NCBI RefSeq assembly: GCF_949987535.1
Contig: NC_080079.1
Coordinates: 55,911,000 to 55,974,999 of the forward strand
Direction of reading: 5' to 3'
Length of the DNA stretch: 64,000 bases
DNA from: Balaenoptera acutorostrata
Taxonomy: Eukaryota > Chordata > Mammalia > Artiodactyla > Balaenopteridae
Below the pieces are notes generated by a model. The model ran no database searches, was not told where the DNA came from, and saw only the letters and a list, made by a program, of their open reading frames with translations. The first letter of the stretch is position 1. Each line of letters starts with the position of its first letter. Positions 12,601-24,600 of this stretch are shown piece by piece. The position numbers and the translations under genes were made by a program.

Positions 12601-15600
12601 TAGCCACTGGTCACATGTGCTCTCGAGCACTTGAAATGTGGCCTGGTGGAACTAAAGACCTGAATTTTAATTTGTATTTCATTTTAATTAATTTAGATAT
12701 AATTAGTCACATCTGGCTAATGGCAACTGAAATGGACAGAGCAGTTCTACAGGATTCAAAGGAGGACGGAGAAAAGAGCAGCCGGACCAGGCACCCAGCT
12801 AGAATCAGGGAGCCAGGGTAGCCAGGCCTAGGCTCAGGGATCCGTTGGCTGAGATGCCGCTGTCCCAGAGGCGGTCACACGGTGGCACTACGAGTCATGG
12901 TTTGCACCAGTTTCTTGGTCACTAGGGCAAAGTGACATTGCTCTACAAGCTCTTAAAGGGGCCCAAACCCAAAGGCAGACCTTATCCAGTTCCTAAGGCC
13001 ATGGCAAGAAAGCCCACAGACCTAAGCGCTCCTGTCTCCTCCTCCTGAAAGCAGAAAGAGATTCCACTGAAGGAACAGAGGGCCCTGGGCCTGAGACTCA
13101 AGAGGAAGCTTTAGCTCCCACTCTTTCCAGCCTGGTCTCTCGACTTCCCCAGCGCCCACCTACCTGCAGAGCAAAATGTGGCACCAAAGCTCCACCCTGC
13201 CCACACCCGGTCTAGTCCCCTCCTTGGAGTTCCATCTGCCCCTTGTCCTTCCGGACAGTAAGAGCCTGGTCTTCTCTCCTCCCCTCTCCTCCACAGGTTG
13301 GGCAAGGAGATTCAAAGGTGCCTACAGGGCGCCCAGGGGGCACGTCCCAGAGCCCTGCTCCCTGACTCAGGGGTCCTCCCCGTGGACGAGAACAAGAGCT
13401 TCAGGAATCAACACAACTGTGTTCAGGGTCCTGCTGGCTCCCAGAGGCACAGACAGGGTTCATTCCAGAAGGTAGCCCCAGGCCTGCCCTGGACACAGCT
13501 GGAGACATGCCCCAGGGTGACTCAGGGCTTCTGGGAACAGGAGAGAGGGCTCCCCACACTCACAGGGCTCAAAATCCCAACGAGCCCAACCTTGACCTCT
13601 AGCAGCGACCCTACCACGGGGAAGCAGGGCCAGCAGCAGGACCCCAGGAGTTTTCATCATAAGTTCAGTGACTTCCAAGAGCCAGCTCTGTAAAGATTAA
13701 TGACTACAAACCATTACCCTGCACAGGAGAGACTCGTCAGGGAGGAGTTTGGAGGAAGGGACAGTTAAAGCTGAACAAACCTGGCGGACTGATGCTCAGG
13801 GTCCTAGTGACAGTCACACCTACCTTTTCGCTCCACGCCCATAGTCCGACACCGAGGAAGACAACTCCAGCCAACTGAGCAGGCGCAGGGGGAAGAGAGA
13901 GAGAGAGAGAGAAAGTTAGGTCAGAAACCAGCTCCAAGCACATGCTTCTCAGAGGAGGGACCACACTGCTAGTCAGGGGGTGTTCCTGGCTCGTGTCCAG
14001 GCTGGGCAGAGCAAGGGCAAGGCGGCCCCCTTGGCCCCTGCAGATGGCAGGGACTCTACACCAGAACAATAGGACGGTGAGGCTCTTCAGATAACCCACA
14101 CCTATCTTCCCTGACCATTGGGACAAACTCCTTCAACCCCAGCTGGCCCCATGCTCTGGAGAGCAGAGACAAAGATCTCGGAGCAGACTCTGTCCAGGAG
14201 AGACTATGGAGTTAGAGAAATCAGGCCACGCCCCATTTCTTCCCCATTCCACAAGCCCCCTACTCATTTCAATGCACTATCTGGTGTGTAAGAAGACATC
14301 ACCCTTTATGATGGCTGCCCCAGGAGCCTTCACGGGCTCCCAGTGCAGGTGAAGCCCTGCATAGGACAGAGCACCCCCTGTGCCGCCCGCCTCGGGCCTC
14401 CAGCCCCGGAGACAGACTCCAAGCACAGACAAGCAGCCGCCCAGGCCATCTGCTGGCCGGGCTCAGGCTCCTCACCGTGGTACCTACACTCTGCACTGCA
14501 GGGCATGCCTGTGCTCAGGAAATGCCTGGTTATGTTACCGAATTACAAGAAGCCTGCACCAAGCCAAGTGCTCACCCCAGAAAAGCAGTGCCCCCCAAAC
14601 CTGACCTCCTACCCACAGGAACCCACCGGGGCTAAGGTGCCTCACGTGCCCCATGACAAAAAGGGACCCCCAAATACACTCCACAGACTCCTACACCAGG
14701 GAGGATCGTTCCACAGAAAACAAACACCACGTGGCCTCTACAAATTAAGCAGCCCCCTATTTTTCTGCTTAACTGCTTTATACTCTGCTGGCATTTTGCT
14801 GCCATTTATCAGGACCTCACGGTAAACAACAAGGCAAGGTTCTCTGTGACTGCAACTTTCCCAAGTGTATTCTCCAGCTTTAGGATACTCCTGTCTACTT
14901 CACTGCAAGCCCTAGGAGGCTGGACTCGGAAGAAGGGCCTTCAGAGAAAGCCCCGGAGTTCCCAACCTCCTCTGGGTCACAGGCCACTTTCAGAAAATGT
15001 GCACATGCCCAATATTTTGGAGGGAATTTCAGAGGGTTCTCAGACTCCTTACTGCTGGTTCCCACAGTAGTCTGTGGACCCCAAGTGAAGGAGTCCTGCC
15101 AAGACCTGATCCCCCCACCTAACAAAGCAGCACGCGAGCCGAGAGGGCCAGGACCAAAACTCTGAAACCGAGTCCCTCTGAAACAGAGTTCCTCTGAAAC
15201 AGAGTTCCCTGGCAAGTTGATGATTAATCTCTCTATCCACAACTTTATTCCCTTTCTCGTCCCGCCCCTGTTTCCCTCAAGATTGAGGAATATCAAAGAA
15301 AAAGGGGGACTGAAACCGAGCAGGACCCTGCGGGGCCTTCTTGGGTACGAGCCCCTCTGTGCCCGCTGCTTCTTGTTGGTCTCCCCTCCCCCCTCCCCCC
15401 ATTCCAAAGAGCAGACTCAAGCAGCTACTAATTAGAACAGAGTCACAGGACTCCTGGTTCCTCCAGAAGGGATTTAGATAACGATATGACGCTATCTTTG
15501 AGCTGTTCTGCAGAAACTAAGACTACCACCCCCAACCCTGTGGAGGATGATGATTACCCACTGACCTGAAGAGGTACGTGGACCCCAGACTGGCTGGAAC

Positions 15601-18600
15601 CGGAAGGCAGATGATTCAGATTCCCGAACCATCTCCCTGTTACATCACCACTAACCACGCAGAAGAAAGTCCGCAAGTTAATCATATACCCTGCGACTCT
15701 CACCCCTAACATTTCCTTTAAAAACCCTTGCCTGAAAGCCATCGGGGAGTTTGGGTCTTTTGAGCACGAGCTGCCCGTTCTCCTTGCTGGGCACTCTGCG
15801 ATAAACCTTGTACTTCCCTTCACCACAACCTGGTAGCAAAAGGATTGGCTTTGCTGCAAGTCGGGCGAGCGAACCCAAGTTCAGTTCAGTAACAATCCCA
15901 AGCAGTAAGTGAGAAGGCCCAGATCCCAAGTCTCTGTTTAGCTCATTCATTTACTCACTCACTCATTCATTCAACAGGCGTTGAGTAAGTGCCAGGCACC
16001 ATCTCAAGCACTGGAGACAGCACTGCGCCACGTGGGCAAAGATCCCTCTGCTGCCGGAACTTAGGCTCTACGGAGCCGACACACGGTCCTTTCCACCACA
16101 TTGTGCTGATTTCCCACTTTTCCATCCTCCCATTGGATTAACCAGTTGATGAAGAGGGCTTCGTTTTCCTTGATGGGGTACACGACCACTTCCCTTCCCT
16201 TCCCAAGTGTCTGACACTGCACGGTAAGCAAGCCTGAAGGTGATCAGTCACTATCTGCCGAATCCCCGCAGGCCTCTCTCCCCATCATTCCTCAAGGTCT
16301 CCAATGACTCACTTCTCTCTTGCCAAGGGGGGGGGGGGCGGGGCGGGGGGATGGGTGGTCAAGTCTTTTGCCTCAGCTTACCTGATCTCACCCAACACAG
16401 CTGGTCATTCCCTCTGTCACCGAGGCACTCAGCTTTGGGGACACCAAGTGTACACACACAATTGTCTTCCACCCTCCCTGTCGTTCCTTCTCAGTCTCCT
16501 TTGTGGGTTTGTCCTCGTCTTTCAGAGCCCTCTAAATGCTAGAGAACCTCACTGCTCAGTTCTGGACCCCTGCCCTCCCCTGAGCCCTCTAGATGATCTC
16601 ATAACTAACATGGCTGACTCACAAATCCTAACCTCCAGCCATAGCTGCTCCCGAGTCAAACACCCCAACGTCTACTTGACTTGTCCACTGAATATGACTA
16701 GTAACATTTCAATCTTCACGTGCCCCCAAATGGAGCTGTGGCCTCCCAACCCCGGAGCAGCTCCTCCCCACCTCTCCCCTTCTCACTAAATGGTACCACT
16801 GACCATCTACTCGTTTAAGACAGAAAACCTAGACCTCAGGCTTGACAGCTCTCTCCCTCCAACTCCACATTCAACCTATCAGGACCCCTCTGTTAGTCCT
16901 ACCTTCAAAATACATAGCATACCCTCTCTGCTCCCACCTGTCTATGCTTCATCCCTGCAGGGGCCTCCCCACTGTCTCCCCACAGGTCCCCAAGCAACTA
17001 GAACAATCCTTTAAAAATATGTCTAGAGGGCTTCCCTGGTGGCGCAGTGGTTGAGAATCTGCCTGCCAATGCAGGGGACACCGGTTCGAGCCCTGGTCTG
17101 GGAAGATCCCACATGCCACGGAGCGGCTAGGCCCTTGAGCCACAATTACTGAGCCTGCGCGTCTGGAGCCTGTGCTCCATAACAAGAGAGGCCGCGATAG
17201 TGAGAGGCCCGCGCACCACGATGAAGAGTGGCCCCCGCTTGCCACAACTAGAGAAAGCCCTCGCACAGAAACGAAGACCCAACACAGCCATAAATAAATA
17301 AATAAACAAACAAACAAACAAACAAAAGAAAAACATGTCTAGATCACTCCCTTCCTCAAAATGCTCCGATGACTTCCTTTCACACTTAGAATAAAATTCA
17401 AACTCCTTGCCGCAGACCACAAGAACGTGGGCAGCCACGCTGTGGCGTGCATCGCCAACACCATCTCTGACCTGGCTCCCTGGTCCCAATCCCCTTCTCT
17501 GGGCCACCCTGGTATTGCTACTGTTTCTTGAACTCACCAAACTCATCCCTGCCTCAGAGCCTTGACTAGATCCCTCAGCCTAGAATGTTCCTCCTCCATA
17601 TCCCTTCCTGGCTTCCTCCCTCATTCCATTCAGGTCTCTTCAAATTTCTCCTCCTCAAACACATCTCCCTTTGCCATGCCACTGCTCCCCATCCATCACT
17701 CCTGATCTCCTTCCCCGCTAGATCTTCTTCACGGCACATATCCTAGACCACATGAGCTGTCTGTCTGTCTACTGTGCCTCCCCCCCACTTAAGCCCTCTG
17801 AGGGCAGAGATGTTTCCTATTTTGTTCAGGGCTGCCTAACCACTTTCCATGACAACCCACCCACCACCCGGTGCCACGAGGGACAGTGAGGAAGGTCTGC
17901 CCCTCGGAAACCCTTCGCCGAATACGGTCAGCTTGAGACACAGCTCCCTACCACCGCAACCCAGTTCTCCTTCTCTCACAACAACGGGGCTCTAAGAATG
18001 AGAGCTTGTGTTTTTTTCCATTCTGTTTTACAGGAAGAACTAAAGTTAACTTTGCACCAGAAAGACAGGAACCGGGGTGGGGGGGGGGGTGGGGGCAGGG
18101 ACCCATGTCAGATCATGGGTTCAGTGAACAGTGGTCCGAGGCAGGACCTTCAGGGACCAACAGTTGTTATAGAGACAAGGAGACTGAGGGAGAACCAAAC
18201 AGGGGAAGTGACCTGCCTGGGAGCTCACACGACAGCCCCCTGAATGAGCCAGGACTCTGGCCAGCTTCGCCTGGCTCCCCGTGGAGCCCCTTCCCTGGAC
18301 CTCCCTGGGACAGATGGTCTCTGGAGCTGGGCTGTCCTCCTGGCTGCCAACCATCTGGGGGTGACAGTTCAGGTGCCTTCCAGCCTCAGAGTAACCTCCT
18401 TTGTCTCTCTTCTATGACCTGATTAAATTCCTTCCCAAAGAATGGAGCCCAACTCCCGCCAAGCCCAAAGGGAGGCCAGCCTTGGACCATCAGGTGCATA
18501 CCCTGCGGTGGTCACCAGGGCAAGTAGCACCACCCTTTCCTGGGTGCCAGGTGCTGCATTAAACACAATACACCTAAAGAGGCCCTCCACACCCCATAAC

Positions 18601-21600
18601 ACTGGTACTATTACCCCCATTTTTCAAATGGGAAAGTTCCGATGTAAAACGATTTGGTTATTTGCCCAAAGGCACACAGCTAGCTGGTGGCGAAGTCAAG
18701 AAACAAACCTGCATGTCTCTGTCCTGACATCATGTTATCTCATTGCCCACAGGGCAGCCACCCAAGGCAGAAAGAGCGGGCACCAGCCTGTGCCCTCCAC
18801 CACAAGGGGTAGTCACAGCGCCCGGTGGCGTGGGAGTCCGCAGAAGGGGCTTCTAAGCTGTGCAACCCTAAAGCCAACGTCCCACATCATCAGGTGGGGA
18901 GGATCACTCTGTGTCCAGTCAGGCCCTCTTTGGGGGTCACTGTGAAGATTCAGTGGTGACCTCTCCACCTTAAGCAAAGGCCCCTGTGAAAGAAGGTGAG
19001 AGGTCTCCTGGGGGGCATTCTGGGCTGGTCCAGCCCTGCCTTGTTCTGGAAGCCACACAGGGTCCACTCACCAAGTGGGCAAGCCTTTACCCAGCAGGTT
19101 CCAGACACAACAGAAGTGTAGACATCTAGCCAGGCCCCGCTGGACTGGAGGAGGATTTCAGCACCGAGCAGGTCAAAAGCAGCCCCTCATCACCCACAAT
19201 TTAGTGGGCTTGGTCTCCTGTAAGATTTCAGTTCAGTGCGTGTGAAAGCACTCAGGCAATTCTTGCAGGCTCCAGAGGACTTTCCTCCACAAGCTCAAGA
19301 CAAACCACCAGCAGCCACGAAACGCTTTCAGGCCATGCCCTGATTCTTGCAGACTCCCCTGGCTGAGGAAGGGTGACATGCACAGAGCCCCTGCCCCTGG
19401 GCCACCAGAGGGAGCCTCAGAAAAAAAACAAGAAGGAAACCCAAGAGTAAGCACCGAAACCCGAGGGAGTCCAGGGCAGCACTGAAAAAACAGCATGGGT
19501 CAGCCGGCCCTGGTTCCGGCTCCACCCTGCAACAAGTGACAGGACTTGTGCGAGTCCAGAAATTTCTCTGAGACTGTTTTTCTTTGCAAAATGGGGATGA
19601 CCCTTCCTGGGTCATAGGAGGGTTGTAGGAATTCAAAGAAGTATCCGGAGTGATGTGCTTACCCTGGAGCACTGAGCGAGCCCTGCCCTGACATGGAGGC
19701 AGAACAGAGACCGCGGGGACCCTCAAGACGCCATCAGCATTTGCTGGATTGAAAGCACTCTGCGCACCATCCCCCAACGAATCGCAGCTCTGTCCTGAGA
19801 CAAGGTCCTCCTTTCCAGAGGCATCTGTTTTATTGGGCTTCTGGAGACAAGAGTAAAGCAGAGTTTAAGGAAGCAGATGCCTTCTGGAGGTTTCTCAAGT
19901 GAGGTGGGGAAAGGATGATGGAGAGAAAACAGGGCAGGGAGTGGAAGAAGATAGAACTGTCTCAGCTCTGTTCCCAACTCACCCTGTGGCTTTGAGCAAG
20001 CCATCCCTCTCTTGGACTTCAGTTTGCCAACCTGCAAAACTGAATAGATGGAGACCAATGATCTCCAAGGGCCTCTGCACCTCCCACTGCCTAAGCTCTG
20101 CCACCATAAATCATGCCAGGTGGAAACCCAACAGTCCTGGCATTCACTCTCCAGAACTGGAAATCCGGAGTCCAGGCCTGAGGAGTCCAGGGAACACCAG
20201 AGATGCTTGTGGTCACTTGAAAGGACACCAGAGGGCACAGACCCTAGACCCAACCTGGCCCTGAGAGCCAGTGCACTGAGGGGGGAGTCCCAGGACATCT
20301 GTCGGGATCAGGAGGCCTTGCCCCTCCAGATTGCGATCACTCTGGACCCTAAACAGAGCATAAAAGGAATGCCTCTTTCTAAACAGTCCCACATTAAAAA
20401 AAAGCTTAAACCAAGCCAGTTCTTTGTGGGAGTTTGGAAGTTCTGGGAGCTGGAAGGGACGCTAAAGCCCAGCTTCTTATCCCGGAGGGAAATGGGCCCA
20501 GGGCAGGATGGTGCCTTGCTCAGGGTCACACAGCTATCACACACCAGCTTTTCCTCCTGCCGGAAGGGTGGTTCTGAAAACCAGAAGCACATGTGCCCTT
20601 CCCGCAGAGCCAGTGAACTCCTGAGAGGGGCCCGACTCGGAGGTGGGGAGGACTACCCACAGGGCTCTGGGGCAGCTTCCACAGAATCTCTGTGCTCCCT
20701 GATAACAGGGAGCTCACGCCCACCACACCCTGCCCAGGAATCTGACTGTATCAGCCTTTGAAAGAAAGGAAGGCAAGGAGGCAGAGTTCTCCAAGGGAGG
20801 TTACAGGCAGCGCCCCAGGCAATGGAGAGGAGGAACCCCCACCCCAGCCTCACCCCACCCCAGCCCCTGCCATCGCTGGCACAGTTCAGTGATTAACAGT
20901 GAGTAGAGAACAAGACACTAAGCTAGGGGTCGACAGTTCCGTAAGCCAGATAGTGTTTTCAGCTTTGCCTGCCGGAAGGTCTCTGTTTCAACTACTCCAC
21001 TCTGCTGTTACAGCAGGAAAGCAGCCACAGATAATACGTAAACGAACGGACAGGAGTGTGTTCCAGTAAAGTTGTACGTGCAAAAACAGGCAGACAGCCA
21101 GGTTTGGCCTGCGAGCCGTAGTCTGCCAAGTCCTGCACTAAACTATCACACTGAAACCATCTGGACCTAGACAGGATTTCCTTCAGCTCGCCACAAGAGC
21201 CCCAGGACATCCCTATAATTCGGGTCTCCAACCCTGGTAGGTTTTTATATTACTTCAACAGGCCTTAATAGCCTAAAACTGCAAATAACCCAAATGATAT
21301 ATTCCCACAATGGAATATCCCACAACAATGAGAATCAACGATCTACAATTACGTACCACAGCATGAATGAATCTCACATACAAGATTTAACAAAAGATGT
21401 CAGACTCAAAAGATGTCCCTCCAAAATTCATATCTTGAAGCCCTAACCCCCAGTGTGATGGTATTTGGAGGCGGGGAGGTAAGTAGGGTTACATGAGGTC
21501 ATGAGGGTAGAGCCTCCATGATTAGAGGAAGAGGGACCAGAGCTTGGGTTCTCTCTCTCTGCCACATGAGAAAACAGCAGGAAGGCAGCCATGTGCAGGC

Positions 21601-24600
21601 CAGGAAGAGAGCCCACACCAGAACCTGACCATGCTGGCAAACTGATTTCAAACTTCCAGCCTCCAGAAATGAGAGAAAATAAATTTCTCTTGTTTAAACC
21701 AAACAGCCTGTGATATGTTGTTATGGCAGCCCAAGCTGACCAAGATAGGAAGAATACTCGGGCAGAAAAATTAGATCTAGCATCCAATCAAAAGTTACTA
21801 GATAGGCAAGAGGGAAAATAAAAACATGACCTATAACAAGGAAAGAAATTCAGTAGCTAGAAGAAGACACAGAAATGAGAGAGAAGATGGAATCAGCAAA
21901 GACTTTAAAATAGATATTGTAAATATGCTCAAAGATTTAAAGGAAAATAAACATAATGAAGAGACAAATAGAAAGTATAAAAAAGATCCAAATAGAACTA
22001 TTAGAAATAGAAAATACAACATTAGAAAGGAAGAATCACTAAATGGGTTTAACCGCCAATTAGGCACTATAGAAGATGAGTGAACTTAAAGAAAAAGCAA
22101 TAGGAACCTTCTAAACTAAATGGTAGAAGGGGGTTAAAAAAACCCACAACTGAGCAGCACCTCAGTGACCTGTGGGACAACAAGGAGTCCAAGGGAGGGA
22201 GGGTGTACGTTTGAAGAAATAATGATGGGAGTAATCACATATTTGGTGAAAAATACAAACCCACAAATCCAAAAAACGCAATGAACTTCAAACAGAACAC
22301 AAAGAACACACACCAGCACATATCATGATAAAATTGCTGAAATCCAGTGACAAAGAGAAAATCCTGAAGTAAGCCAGAGAGGGAAAGAAAAGACACATTA
22401 TATAAACAGTATGCATATACAAGACATTTAACTAAATGCAATGAAAACATATCAAAATGTATAGCATGCAGAAAACGCAGAGCATCAAATATAGGCATAC
22501 CTTGGATGTACTTGGGTTTGGTTCCAGACCACCGCAATAAAGCAAGTCACACTAATTGTTTGGTTTCCCAGTGCATAGGAAGATTATGCTTACACTATAC
22601 TGTAGTCTATTAAGTGTGCAATAGCATTATGTCTAAGAAAACAATGTACATACCTTAATTTAAAAATACTTTACTGCTAAAAAACGCTAACCATCATCTG
22701 AGCCTTCAGTGAGTCATAGATCTTTTTACAACAGTAACATCAAAGGTCACTAATCACAGATCCCATAACAAACACAATAATAATGAAAAAGTTTCAAACA
22801 GTCTAAGGATTGCCAAAATGTGACAGAGACACAAAGTCAGCCAATGCTGCTGGAAAAATGGTGCCAATAGACTTGCTCAACGCAGGGTTGCCACAAACCT
22901 TCAATTTGTTAAAAATGCAGTGTCTGGGAAGCACAATAAAATGAGGTATGCCTGTACTTATACTATAGGAAGGAAGAAAGATCTAAAATCAATGACCTAA
23001 TCTTCTGCCTTAAGAAGCCAGACAAAGAACAAAATAATCCCAAAATAAGTAGAAGAGAGAAAATAATAAAAAGAGCAGAAATCAGCGCAATAGACTGGAG
23101 ATGGATGGTGGTGATGGTTGCACAACAGTGTGAATGCACTTAATGCCACTGAACTGGGCACTTAAAAATAGTTATAATTCTAAGTTTTGTTATGTATGTT
23201 TTACCACAATTTTTAAATATAAAAACATGATTTTTGAAAAACTTTTAAAGAAATTAATAAAATAAAAGCAGAAAAACAACAGAGAAACATCACCTAAACT
23301 AAAGGAAGTCAGATCCGAGAGTGAAATCTAATTTATAGTGACAGGAGGCAAATCAGTGGTTGCCAGAGGAAGGGTGGGGAGGGAGTGACTACAGAAGGGC
23401 GCAAGGACAGTTTCTAGAGGGATGGAAACGTTTCACATCTTCATTGTGGCGATCATGATCAGAGGGGAGGGAGGATACAGCTGCCAGCTCAGCGCACTGA
23501 ACACTTGAAATGGGTACAGGTTCATCCTTCCTTCCTTCCCCCTTCCTTCCTTCCTTCCCTCCTCCCTCCCTCACTCCCTCCCTTCCTTCCTTCCTTCCTC
23601 CCTCCCTCCCTCCCTCACTCCCTCCCTTCCTTCTTTCTATGTATGTATGTATCAATATGTATATTAGAAGTGGATTTATTTATAGAGATACACATTCCAT
23701 AGTCAGAATGCAGTCCGTCTCAAAAGGTGAGAATGGCCTTGGGAGAAATACACTCCACAGACAGAGTGTGGGCCATCTCAGAAGGCGAGAGCCCTATTCT
23801 ATTTAATCTACACTTCAATAGAAGTGATTTTTTTAAAAATTTATTTGGCTGGGTCGGGTCTTAGTTGTGTCACATGGGGTCTTTTCGCTGCAGCGCGCGG
23901 GCTTCTCCCTAGTTGTGGTGTGCCGGCTCCAGAGCGCGCGGGCTCAGTAGTGGCAGTGCGTGGACTTGGTTGCCCTGCGCCATGTGGGATCTTAGTTCCC
24001 TGACCAGGGATTGAACCCATGTTCCCTGCACCGGAAGGCGGATTCTTAACCACTGGACCACCAGGAAAGTCCCCAGAAGTGATTTTTAAAAAAGTATTTC
24101 TAGGGGAAAAAAAAAAAAAGGTACAAACAAGATGGGAGTAGGGTACTCCCCCATAGATGACAAATCACCCCAGCAGACTGGGCCACGCTATTTACTGGCC
24201 AAGGAAGCAGAATTATACACACCACCAGTTACTTAGACCTGACGCCACCCTGTGAGTGTGTAATAATCATATGTCCTGGGGAATAATCACAGTGCACCAT
24301 ACTGCCCATCCTCGCGAATCCCTCCTGGTGGTCCCAGCCACAGATGCGCCTGAGCCAGTGAGATCAGGAGCCGTGGCCCTACACGGATCAGCAACTCCTA
24401 GTTCTAGCGGAGTCTCTAATTAAGCAATCCTCGCCCTCTGTCTTGGCAAGACAAAATGTGGAAAAATATACAAACACACACCCCTATGAGTCAAAAGATA
24501 AGGCAGTCTATTTCCTATGAATTGGGGCAGCCCTTCTGGAGAATATGACTATATAAATGTCAGGCCGGTCAAAACGATGGACACACCTTCTGACCCATTT

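Noticed and set aside
16949..17317. Minus-strand frames repeatedly reading 'FSSCGERGLLF…' at several loci (17.0, 27.0, 36.2, 43.3, 59.2 kb)
   Set aside because: They recur because they are translations of CHR SINE copies, not a gene family.
21826..22083. 85-codon plus-strand frame, Lys/Asn/Arg-rich
   Set aside because: It is a scrap of an old L1 ORF1, with L1 sequence continuing on both sides.
23521..23645. Direct-repeat array resembling a CRISPR
   Set aside because: Tetranucleotide microsatellite in a mammalian intron, with no spacers.
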